From Acidimicrobiales bacterium (GTDB taxonomy: Bacteria > Actinomycetota > Acidimicrobiia > Acidimicrobiales > RAAP-2): DNA of 42,155 nucleotides. The stretch spans positions 1 to 42,155 of the forward strand of contig JADMIJ010000033.1 of NCBI GenBank assembly GCA_015478655.1, read 5' to 3'. Of this stretch, positions 32,142 through 38,552 are shown piece by piece; position 1 is the stretch's first letter, and each line of letters opens with the position of its first letter. The position numbers and the translations under genes were made by a program. The notes beneath the pieces were generated by a model. The model was not told the DNA's origin. It saw only the letters and a program-made list of their open reading frames with translations, and did not search any database.

Positions 32142-33701
32142 ATGTTCGAGAGCCTGACCGACCGATTCGAGGGGATCCTCACCCGTCTCCGCAACCGCGG
32201 ACGGCTGACCGAAGCCGACATCGACGAGGTCCTGCGCGAGATCCGCACCGCCTTGCTCGAGGCGGATGTCGAGATCGGGGTGGTCCGGAGTTTCACCCAG
32301 GCCGTGCGGGAACGGTGCGTCGGCTTGGAGCTGTCGCAGAACCTGAGCCCGGGCCAACAGGTCATCAAGATCGTCAACGACGAGCTCGTGGCCATCCTCG
32401 GCGGCGAGACCCTGAAGATCTCCTACGCCGGACGGCCCCCGACCGTCATCCTGCTGGCCGGACTGCAGGGCTCCGGAAAGACCACGGCCTCGGCCAAGCT
32501 GGCCCGGTGGTTCAAACAGCAGGGCCGCAATCCACTGCTGGTCGGGGCCGACCTCCAGCGTCCCGCCGCCGTCGAGCAACTGCGGGTCCTCGGTCAGCAG
32601 GCGGGCATCACCGTGTTCAGCGAGCCCAGCGATCCCGTGGCCGTGGCCACCGCCGGTCTCGAAGAGGCCAAGCGCCTCGGTCGGGATGTCCTGATCGTCG
32701 ACACCGCCGGCCGATTGGCCATCGACGAAGCGCTGATGGAGGAGATCCGCCACATCGCCGGGGCGACCGACCCGCACTACACGTTTCTTGTCATCGATGC
32801 CATGACCGGCCAGGACGCGGTGGCCACGGCGGCGGCGTTCCACGAGGCCCTTTCCCTCGACGGCGTCCTTCTCACCAAGCTGGACGGCGACGCCCGCGGT
32901 GGGGCGGCGCTCTCGGTCAAAGAAGTGGTGGGCAAGCCGATCGCCTTCGCCTCCACCGGCGAGAAGTTGGACGACTTCGATCAGTTCCACCCCGACCGGA
33001 TGGCCGACCGCATCCTCGGCATGGGCGACGTGCTCAGCCTGATCGAGCAGGCCGAGCGCACCATGGACAAGGACGTCGCCACCAAGGGCGCGGCCGCCAT
33101 CATCGAGGGCCGCTTCACCCTCGAGGACTTCCTCGAACAACTCCAGCAGGTGAAGAAGATGGGGTCGATGTCGGGGATGCTGTCCTTGCTCCCGGGTGTC
33201 CCGAAGGACGTGAAGCAGGCCTCCTCCGCCATCGACGATCGCCAGATCGGCCAGGTCGAGGCCATCATCCGCTCCATGACGCCGGGCGAGCGGGTGAACC
33301 CGGCCATCATCGACGGTGCCCGGCGGGTCCGGATCGCCAATGGGAGCGGCACCGCCACCTCCGATGTCAACGCGCTGCTCAAGCAGTTCAAGGAGATGCA
33401 GAAGATGATGAAGGGCATGGGCAAGGGCGGCATGTCCGGGGCCCTGGGAGGCATGTTCGGGCGAGGCTCGAAGATGTCACCCCGTGCCATGGCCGAGATG
33501 GCGGAGATGTCCGAGATGGGCCCCGGAGGCGGAGAGGTCCCTGCATCCGCCGGAATGGGCGGGGGGCCTGGTGCTCTCGGGGCAGGGCCGACGGCCTCCC
33601 CAGGAGCCGGAGGGGGCGGTGGCCGGCGTTCATCGAAGGGAAAGGGCAAGGGCGGAAAGAAGGGAAAAGGCGGAGGCCGGGTCACACCGAAAGCCCGCTG
33701 A
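32142..33701 (+). CDS. ffh: Signal recognition particle protein Ffh
   Basis: 519-aa SRP54 GTPase that binds signal sequences and 4.5S RNA. The N domain starts MFESLTDRFEGILTRLRNRG. The G domain has LLAGLQGSGKTTASAKLA, GADLQRPAAVEQLRVL, IVDTAGRLAIDEALMEE, TKLDGDARGGAALS and FASTGEKLDDFDQFHPDRMADRILGMGD. The methionine-rich M domain follows, with repeated Met in MQKMMKGMGKGGMSG. It ends in a Gly/Lys-rich basic tail of about 50 residues, longer than usual. Partner of the adjacent FtsY. Confidence 0.97.
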   Translation: MFESLTDRFEGILTRLRNRGRLTEADIDEVLREIRTALLEADVEIGVVRSFTQAVRERCVGLELSQNLSPGQQVIKIVNDELVAILGGETLKISYAGRPPTVILLAGLQGSGKTTASAKLARWFKQQGRNPLLVGADLQRPAAVEQLRVLGQQAGITVFSEPSDPVAVATAGLEEAKRLGRDVLIVDTAGRLAIDEALMEEIRHIAGATDPHYTFLVIDAMTGQDAVATAAAFHEALSLDGVLLTKLDGDARGGAALSVKEVVGKPIAFASTGEKLDDFDQFHPDRMADRILGMGDVLSLIEQAERTMDKDVATKGAAAIIEGRFTLEDFLEQLQQVKKMGSMSGMLSLLPGVPKDVKQASSAIDDRQIGQVEAIIRSMTPGERVNPAIIDGARRVRIANGSGTATSDVNALLKQFKEMQKMMKGMGKGGMSGALGGMFGRGSKMSPRAMAEMAEMSEMGPGGGEVPASAGMGGGPGALGAGPTASPGAGGGGGRRSSKGKGKGGKKGKGGGRVTPKAR

Positions 33702-33752
33702 CCCCGGCCCACTGGTAGCCGACCCCCGAACCCGGGCAAGGCTCGAGCCGAG

Positions 33753-33777
33753 GGTCTCGGTCCTCGACCGAGTGACC
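33753..33777 (+). promoter_or_regulatory. Hairpin in the ffh-rpsP gap
   Basis: CTCGGT - CCTCG - ACCGAG forms a 6-bp stem, extended by GGT/ACC across a two-base bulge. A GGCTCGAGCC palindrome lies just upstream. No T-run follows, so it could be a weak terminator after ffh or a leader structure for the rpsP operon. Confidence 0.35.
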
Positions 33778-33889
33778 TGGGGACCGGGATCTCACCGCCG
33801 CAGACACATCCGTGAGCCCGATTGCACGTCGACCTCAGCTTTGATGGGAGACTGTTGGGCGCTATCGACACAATGCAGAGGAGTTCACC

Positions 33890-34177
33890 GTGGCAGTCAA
33901 GCTCCGCCTCGTGCGGATCGGGAAGAAGAAGCAGCCGACATACCGGCTGGTGGCGGCGGACAGCCGCTCGCCGAGAAATGGGCGGTTCATCGAGATCGTG
34001 GGCACCTACGCCCCCCGAGGCAAGTCGTTGGCCGAGCCCGACGCCATCGTCGAGATCGACAACGCCAAGGCCGTGAAGTGGCTCTCACAGGGAGCGACGC
34101 CGACCGAGCGGGTCGAGAAGCTGTTGAAGAAGTCGGGAGCCCTCGACGAATTCGCCACGGCCAAGGCGGCGAAGTGA
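33890..34177 (+). CDS. rpsP: 30S ribosomal protein S16
   Basis: 95-aa small-subunit protein with the family start AVKLRLVRIGKKKQPTYRLVAADSR and SPRNGRFIEIVGTYAPRG. GTG 33890 is preceded by AGAGGAG. It leads the operon rpsP-khpA-rimM-trmD-(50-codon ORF)-rplS. Its stop overlaps khpA (GTGA). Confidence 0.96.
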   Translation: MAVKLRLVRIGKKKQPTYRLVAADSRSPRNGRFIEIVGTYAPRGKSLAEPDAIVEIDNAKAVKWLSQGATPTERVEKLLKKSGALDEFATAKAAK

Positions 34178-34512
34178 GCGACGACCTGGCGCTCGATTCC
34201 GCCGACGACGTCAACACCATCGATGACGACGATGGGCACGAGGACGACGATGCCGGCAACCGGGTCTCGGGTGGGACCCCGCTGGCGGTGGTCACCTACC
34301 TGGTCAGCTCCATCACCTCCGACCCCGAATCAGTCGTCATCAACACCGAGGAGCGGGGCGATTCGGTCCGTTTCCGTATTCACGTGGCTCCGGACGACAT
34401 GGGCCGGGTGATCGGCCGCCGGGGTCGGGTTGCTCAAGCCATCCGTACGGTGGTGGCGGCGGCGGGCGCCCGTGACGGCGTCAAGACCAGCGTCGACATC
34501 GACGACGACTGA
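34174..34512 (+). CDS. khpA: KH-domain RNA-binding protein KhpA
   Basis: 112-aa protein with one C-terminal KH domain; the GxxG loop is in MGRVIGRRGRVAQAIRTVV near residues 74-92. KhpA proteins bind RNA, often with KhpB/Jag, and affect ribosome function and cell division. About 33 residues ahead of the domain are strongly acidic (runs of Asp/Glu), an extension absent from typical ~80-aa members. The start is GTG in a GTGA overlap with rpsP. Position between rpsP and rimM is conserved. Confidence 0.9.
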   Translation: MSDDLALDSADDVNTIDDDDGHEDDDAGNRVSGGTPLAVVTYLVSSITSDPESVVINTEERGDSVRFRIHVAPDDMGRVIGRRGRVAQAIRTVVAAAGARDGVKTSVDIDDD

Positions 34513-34522
34513 GCTCACCGAT

Positions 34523-35059
34523 TTGGAGCGCGACCCCGCTCACCCCGATGGCGGTGACCGCGGCGATCGGGGGACGGCGGCTCACGACCCGACACTTCTG
34601 CAGGTGGGTTCCATCGTGAAGCCCCACGGGCTGAAAGGGGACGTGATCGTCCGGTTGACCACCAACCGCCCCGAGAGGGTCGCGCCGGGCTCGGTGCTCC
34701 ACGGCTCGGACGGCCGTCAATTCCGGGTCGTTCGCTCGTCGTCCCACCGGGGGCGGTTCATCGTCTGCTTCGAAGGGGTGTCGGGCATCGACCAGGCCGA
34801 GGGGCTGCGTGAAACGGAGCTCTTGGCCCCTCCGCTCGTGGACGGCGATGCGCTTTGGGTCCACGAACTGATCGGGTCGCGAGTCGAGGACCGCACCGGA
34901 CGGATCCTTGGCACCGTGGAGGAGGTCGAGGCCAATCCGGCCAGCGACCTCCTGGTCCTCGACGGTGGTGCGCTGATCCCCCTGCGGTTCGTGGTGGGGA
35001 CCGAGCCGGGGGTCAGGGTCACGGTGGATGTCCCCGACGGCCTCCTCGACCTGGCCTGA
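34523..35059 (+). CDS. rimM: Ribosome maturation factor RimM
   Basis: 178 aa; binds S19 and helps assemble the 30S head. The N-terminal beta-barrel begins LLQVGSIVKPHGLKGDVIVRLTTNRPERV, and the PRC-barrel follows around LWVHELIGSRVEDRTGRILGTVEEV with PLRFVV near the end. TTG 34523 is the most plausible start, 10 bases after khpA, since no ATG or GTG lies between it and the conserved core. About 26 poorly conserved Asp/Gly-rich residues precede the barrel. Confidence 0.88.
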   Translation: MERDPAHPDGGDRGDRGTAAHDPTLLQVGSIVKPHGLKGDVIVRLTTNRPERVAPGSVLHGSDGRQFRVVRSSSHRGRFIVCFEGVSGIDQAEGLRETELLAPPLVDGDALWVHELIGSRVEDRTGRILGTVEEVEANPASDLLVLDGGALIPLRFVVGTEPGVRVTVDVPDGLLDLA

Positions 35060-35071
35060 CACCAGCCGGCC

Positions 35072-35848
35072 ATGGGCTCCATGCGGATCGACGTCTTCAC
35101 CTTGTTCCCGGAGGTGATCGACCACTATGCCGATGCCTCGATCCTCGGACGCGCCAGGGTGCAGGGCACCCTCGACCTCCGTACCCACGACGTTCGCGAC
35201 GGCGCCGATGACCCGCATCGCTCTGTGGACGACGCGCCATTCGGGGGCGGGGCCGGGATGGTCCTGGCACCGGGGCCGGTCTTCCGTGCCGTCGAGGAGG
35301 TGGAAGGGACGGCCGATGGCCTCCCGAGGCCGCTGATGCTGCTGTCCCCGTCCGGTCGGCACTTCGATCAGGCCGTGGCCTGGGAGCTCGCCGCCTCGGC
35401 CGGCTTCTCGCTGCTGTGCGGTCGTTACGAGGGAGTGGATCAGCGCGTGGCCGACCACCTGGTCGATGGGGAGCTCTCCGTGGGGGACTTCGTGCTGGCC
35501 GGCGGCGAGCTGGCTGCTCTGGTGGTGGTCGAGGCGGTCGTCCGCCTCCTCCCCGGGGTGCTGGGAAACGACCGGTCCGCCGCCGACGAGACCTTCTCGG
35601 CTGGCCTGCTCGAATATCCCCAGTTCACCCGCCCGGCCGACTACCGGGGCTGGGAGGTCCCCGACGTGCTCCGGTCCGGCGATCACGGCCGGGTGGATCG
35701 GTGGCGCCAGGCCCAGGCCCTGATCCGCACGCTGCTCCGACGCCCCGACCTCATGAGCGCCCGGGGCGGGTTGTCCGATGAGGAGGTACAGCTGCTGGTG
35801 GAGCACGGTGAGGCGCGCCTGCTGCGCGATCACGGCTACCATTGGTGA
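35072..35848 (+). CDS. trmD: tRNA (guanine37-N1)-methyltransferase
   Basis: 258-aa SPOUT-class enzyme that methylates G37 of tRNAs and prevents frameshifting. Landmarks: MRIDVFTLFPEVIDHY, DDAPFGGGAGMVLAPGPVF, LLSPSGRHFDQAVAWEL, LLCGRYEGVDQRV, ELSVGDFVLAGGELAALVVVEAVVRLLPGVLG (trefoil knot and SAM loop) and YPQFTRPADYRGWEVPDVLRSGDH. ATG 35081 would give the canonical N-terminus; ATG 35072 adds three residues. Its stop overlaps the next small ORF (GTGA). Confidence 0.95.
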   Translation: MGSMRIDVFTLFPEVIDHYADASILGRARVQGTLDLRTHDVRDGADDPHRSVDDAPFGGGAGMVLAPGPVFRAVEEVEGTADGLPRPLMLLSPSGRHFDQAVAWELAASAGFSLLCGRYEGVDQRVADHLVDGELSVGDFVLAGGELAALVVVEAVVRLLPGVLGNDRSAADETFSAGLLEYPQFTRPADYRGWEVPDVLRSGDHGRVDRWRQAQALIRTLLRRPDLMSARGGLSDEEVQLLVEHGEARLLRDHGYHW

Positions 35849-35997
35849 GCCTCGATGACGTCGGTTGGCCGGCGCTCCGCATCGAAGGCCGGATCGAGCA
35901 GCTGTTCCCGGTGAGCAAGGACTCCCTGGTGAGAGCTGACGGCCTGGCCCGCGGCGAGGGAGAGTTCGAACCACACGTGGAAAGACGCGCCCCATGA
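35845..35997 (+). CDS. Unrecognised 50-aa ORF bridging trmD and rplS
   Basis: A 50-codon frame begins at GTG 35845, inside the trmD stop (GTGA), and ends with TGA 35995-35997, inside the rplS start (ATGA). It fills the gap exactly. In its first 29 codons, 26 third positions but only 11 second positions are G or C, the coding signature of a high-GC genome; the last part is less clear. The product has no recognised domain, signal peptide or membrane segment. It may be a small real protein, a decayed gene remnant, or a coupling ORF that carries ribosomes to rplS. Confidence 0.5.
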   Translation: MSLDDVGWPALRIEGRIEQLFPVSKDSLVRADGLARGEGEFEPHVERRAP

Positions 35998-36347
35998 ACC
36001 CGACCGACATCATCGACCGAGACAGCCTTCGGGAGGACATCCCCGAGTTCCGCCCCGGTGACACCGTCAAGGTGCACGTGCGGGTGGTCGAGGGGAACCG
36101 GCAGCGCGTCCAGGTGTTCCAGGGTGCGGTGGTCAAGCGCCAGGGCACCGGGGTCCGCGAGACCTTCACGGTCCGCAAGGTGAGCTTCGGCGTGGGGGTC
36201 GAGCGCACCTTTCCCGTGCACTCCCCGGTGATCGCCATGACCGAGGTGGTGGCGTTGGGAGACGTGCGCCGGGCGAAGCTCTACTACCTGAGGGACCGCC
36301 ACGGCAAGGCTGCGAAGATCAAGGAGCGGCGGTCTGCCCGGTCCTGA
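35994..36347 (+). CDS. rplS: 50S ribosomal protein L19
   Basis: 117-aa large-subunit protein with the family pattern [60 protein letters not shown] and [22 protein letters not shown] 35994 overlaps the stop of the preceding small ORF. Last gene of the rpsP operon. In many actinobacteria lepB and rnhB follow; here neither is present and DUF2469 comes next. Confidence 0.96.
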   Translation: MNPTDIIDRDSLREDIPEFRPGDTVKVHVRVVEGNRQRVQVFQGAVVKRQGTGVRETFTVRKVSFGVGVERTFPVHSPVIAMTEVVALGDVRRAKLYYLRDRHGKAAKIKERRSARS

Positions 36348-36402
36348 CCCGGCAGGGTTCGCCTGCCGGTTGGGGCCGGCGATCTGGCCGGTATGGTCGG
36401 AA

Positions 36403-36613
36403 GTGCGGCGCGTGGCATCGGAGCGTCGCCGGGGCGAAGCACCATCGCCTGTGGTGACGCCATGAGTGGAGCGTCCATGAGTGGAACGTTCATGAGTGGA
36501 ACGGTGAGATGGACAGACCACCGCGACGGACGGGCCGCCGCGATGGAGCGACCGCCGCCAAGAGCGACCGGTGCGATGAGCGAAATGCCGACGTGAGCGA
36601 AGTGCCCAGATGA
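36403..36613 (+). other. Chain of mini-ORFs linked by start/stop overlaps before DUF2469
   Basis: A TATGGT box (36392-36397) is followed after 5 bases by GTG 36403. Frame a: 20 codons, 36403-36465, ending at ATGA. Frame b: 44 codons from ATG 36462 to TGA 36594-36596, ending at GTGA. Frame c: 6 codons from GTG 36593 to TGA 36611-36613, ending at the ATGA of DUF2469 (36610). DUF2469 in turn overlaps yraN by GTGA. Codon composition of a and b is not convincingly coding, so any role would be in passing ribosomes on, not in the peptides. Confidence 0.3.
36461..36505 (+). repeat. 15-bp tandem repeat, three copies
   Basis: Units of the form CATGAGTGGARCGTY at 36461-36475, 36476-36490 and 36491-36505. 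Each carries ATGA. The period is a multiple of three, so in frame b it encodes a repeated Met-Ser-Gly-Ala/Thr pentapeptide. Confidence 0.85.
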
Positions 36614-36626
36614 GCGAAGAGGACCT
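36576..36626 (+). repeat. 17-bp repeat carrying the DUF2469 start codon, three copies
   Basis: RTGAGCGAA recurs at 36576, 36593 and 36610, exactly 17 bases apart. The third copy is the DUF2469 start. The first two open frames that are stopped by the TGA inside the next copy. Confidence 0.8.
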
Positions 36627-36903
36627 CGAGCGGTACGAGTCCGAGATCGAATTGGCCCTGGTGCAGGAGTATCGGGCGGTCCTTCCTCTCTTTGCCTACG
36701 TGGTGGAGACGGAGCGGCGCTTCTACCTGGCCAACAGTGTGGAAGTGGCCGTACGATCCGACTCCTCGCCGGCTTGCGTGGAGGTCAATCTCAACGACGC
36801 CTGGGTCTGGGACATGTATCGGCCGGCGCGATTCGTGCCCTCGGTTCGCATTCTCACCTTCCGCGACGTGAACATCGAACGGCTACCCGAGAAGGATCTG
36901 TGA
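36610..36903 (+). CDS. DUF2469 family protein
   Basis: 97-aa conserved actinobacterial protein of unknown function. Family sequence SEEDLERYESEIELALVQEYRAVLPLFAYVVETERRFYLAN ... DAWVWDMYRPARFVPSVRILTFRDVNIE is easily recognised. No signal peptide, membrane helix or catalytic motif is visible. ATG 36610 is the family start. Its usual neighbours are rnhB/lepB upstream and yraN downstream; the former are absent. Its last codon overlaps yraN (GTGA). Confidence 0.9.
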   Translation: MSEEDLERYESEIELALVQEYRAVLPLFAYVVETERRFYLANSVEVAVRSDSSPACVEVNLNDAWVWDMYRPARFVPSVRILTFRDVNIERLPEKDL

Positions 36904-37379
36904 GCTCGGGCGCAACCGGGCGCCCACGTCGCACGACCGGTACGGCAGGCACTGCTGGTCGCGCAACTACTGGTGGCGCACCTACTGGTGGCGCACCGGT
37001 CTCTGCCGGACCTGTCGGCGACGGGTCTGATCGACGCAGGGCGCTCGGTGTGGACGGGGAGGCCCTCGCCGCCCAGTGGTACGAGGACAACGGGTATGAG
37101 GTCCTGGACCGGAACTGGCGCCGCCGCGAGGGCGAAGTGGACCTGATCGTGCGCCGTGGGAAGACGGTCGCCTTCTGCGAGGTCAAGACCCGGTCGACCG
37201 ATCGCTTCGGGACGGGAGCCGAGTCCGTCCTGGGGGCGAAGCAGCGCCGCATCAGGCGATTGGCGGCGCGGTGGCTGTCGGAGCTCACACCGGCGTCAGG
37301 ACGCTCCCGGGTCGAAGTTCGCTTCGATGTGGTCTCCATCACCGCCGGTCGTGTCGAGGTCATCGAGGATGCATTCTGA
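36900..37379 (+). CDS. YraN/UPF0102 family nuclease-like protein
   Basis: 159-aa protein with the endonuclease-like fold of UPF0102. Motif GEALAAQWYEDNGYEVLDRNWRRREGEVDLIVRRGKTVAFCEVKTRS contains the PD-(D/E)XK-type E...D...EVK arrangement. The family often sits near dprA/comM, and a DNA-processing role is suspected but unproven. GTG 36900 overlaps the DUF2469 stop. The first ~45 residues are a low-complexity Thr/Gly/Ala/Pro leader partly coded by a 15-bp tandem repeat, so translation could also begin further in. Confidence 0.85.
   Translation: MSSGATGRPRRTTGTAGTAGRATTGGAPTGGAPVSAGPVGDGSDRRRALGVDGEALAAQWYEDNGYEVLDRNWRRREGEVDLIVRRGKTVAFCEVKTRSTDRFGTGAESVLGAKQRRIRRLAARWLSELTPASGRSRVEVRFDVVSITAGRVEVIEDAF
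36951..36995 (+). repeat. 15-bp tandem repeat inside yraN, three copies
   Basis: Units ACTGCTGGTCGCGCA, ACTACTGGTGGCGCA and CCTACTGGTGGCGCA are contiguous. They encode a Thr-Gly-Gly-Ala-Pro type repeat in the disordered N-terminus. Copy-number change would stay in frame. Confidence 0.85.
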
Positions 37380-37430
37380 GGAACGGAGGCACGGAGGGAC
37401 TGAGGGACGGACGGACTGACCGATCGCTCT

Positions 37431-37497
37431 GATGGGAGCCGTCTCCGGTCCCTGATGGGGCCGTCTCCGGTCCCCAATGGGGCCGTCTCCGGTTCGG
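37431..37497 (+). repeat. 22-bp tandem repeat between yraN and the crotonase, three copies
   Basis: Three 22-23-base units share the core GGGCCGTCTCCGGT (first copy has one extra base): 37431-37453, 37454-37475, 37476-37497. It is preceded by an irregular GGGAC/GGACG-rich tract just after the yraN stop. No gene lies here. Confidence 0.85.
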
Positions 37498-37544
37498 CAT
37501 GGTCCGAGTCCCGACGCCTGGGCCGGCTGGCATTGGCCATCTCG

Positions 37545-37550
37545 TAGGCT
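37545..37550 (+). promoter_or_regulatory. Leaderless promoter -10 (TAGGCT) of the crotonase gene
   Basis: TAGGCT ends 6 bases before ATG 37557; identical hexamer and spacing to rsmD. Confidence 0.55.
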
Positions 37551-37556
37551 GCCGGG

Positions 37557-38351
37557 ATGCCCAACCAGCTCGAGACCCTGATCGTGGACCGTGACGAGGG
37601 CGTCGTCACCGTGACGATGAATCGTCCGGCCCGCAAGAACGCCGCCAACGGCCGCATGTGGTACGAGCTGCTCGAAACCTTCGAGGAGGTGGCCGCCGAC
37701 CGCCACGATCTGGTCCTGGTCCTCACCGGGGCCGGCGATGCGTTCTGCTCCGGAGCCGACCTCGGCGACCCGTCTGACGTGGCTGGCCGCCCGGGGGATC
37801 CCTATCTGATGCAGATGCGGGCGTTGGCCGACGTCGCTCTCGGGTTGCACCGGTTGGCCAAGCCGACCATTGCCAAGGTGGGCGGAATCGCCGCCGGTGC
37901 CGGCATGAGCATGGCTCTGGGCTGCGACCTCGTGGTGGCTTCCGAGTCGGCCCGGTTCTCGCAGATCTTCTCCAGACGCGGCCTGTCCGTGGACTTCGGT
38001 GCGTCCTGGCTGCTCCCTCGCTTGATCGGCCTGCACCGAGCCAAAGAGCTCACCTTCTTTGCCGACATCATCAGCGCCCAGGAGGCAGCCGAGTTCGGCG
38101 TGGTCAACCGGGTCGTCCCCGACGACCAGCTCGACGGGTTCGTGGACGAGTGGGCCCGACGCCTGGCTGCAGGCCCCCCGCTGGCCCTCTCCCTGACCAA
38201 GACGATGCTCAACAATTCCCTCGGCCTGTCCATGGACCAGGCTCTCGAGGAGGAGTCGCGCTCGCAGGCCGTCAATTTCGGCACTGCAGACACCAAGGAA
38301 GCGATCGCAGCCTTCGCCGAGAAGCGCGAACCACAGTTCAAGGGGCGCTGA
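37557..38351 (+). CDS. Crotonase-family protein, PaaG-like isomerase subtype
   Basis: 264-aa enoyl-CoA hydratase/isomerase superfamily protein. The CoA and oxyanion elements are present: FCSGADLGDP and KVGGIAAGAGMSMALGCDL. The two catalytic glutamates of classical hydratases are not in place (GAGMSMA, and FSQIFSRRGL instead of a PE motif). Instead SVDFGASWLLPRLIG matches the pattern with a catalytic Asp found in PaaG-type isomerases. So isomerisation of a double bond or ring-epoxide CoA ester is more likely than hydration. Transcribed alone from a leaderless promoter. Inserted between yraN and comM. Confidence 0.85.
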   Translation: MPNQLETLIVDRDEGVVTVTMNRPARKNAANGRMWYELLETFEEVAADRHDLVLVLTGAGDAFCSGADLGDPSDVAGRPGDPYLMQMRALADVALGLHRLAKPTIAKVGGIAAGAGMSMALGCDLVVASESARFSQIFSRRGLSVDFGASWLLPRLIGLHRAKELTFFADIISAQEAAEFGVVNRVVPDDQLDGFVDEWARRLAAGPPLALSLTKTMLNNSLGLSMDQALEEESRSQAVNFGTADTKEAIAAFAEKREPQFKGR

Positions 38352-38424
38352 GGGCCAGCTTCGGCACTCCCTGTCCCAACCGACCCTCTCACCGGTCAAG
38401 CAAACCTATGTGACACCTGTTCCG

Positions 38425-38430
38425 TAGGGT
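38425..38430 (+). promoter_or_regulatory. -10 box (TAGGGT) upstream of comM
   Basis: TAGGGT matches the window's TAnnnT boxes. It lies 8 bases before GTG 38439, the start of a 37-codon frame that runs into the comM start. Confidence 0.45.
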
Positions 38431-38438
38431 GGACCGCG

Positions 38439-38552
38439 GTGCCTTCGAGTGGCCGCCCGCACCGGGTAATTGGCGGTCCTCCCATCTGGTGTCCGGGTCG
38501 TGCAGGCGTAGCTCTGCGCTGCCACCGGACGAGTCGATCGGAGGCGCCATGA
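38439..38552 (+). other. 37-codon leader ORF overlapping the comM start
   Basis: GTG 38439 opens a frame of 37 codons whose TGA (38550-38552) overlaps the comM ATG as ATGA. Its position after TAGGGT mimics leaderless genes. Codon third positions (22 of 37 G or C) do not look coding, so if used it would act by translational coupling. Confidence 0.25.

Noticed and set aside
36951-37497. Possible CRISPR array from short repeats
   Set aside because: Units are contiguous 15- and 22-base tandem repeats without unique spacers, and no cas genes are present.
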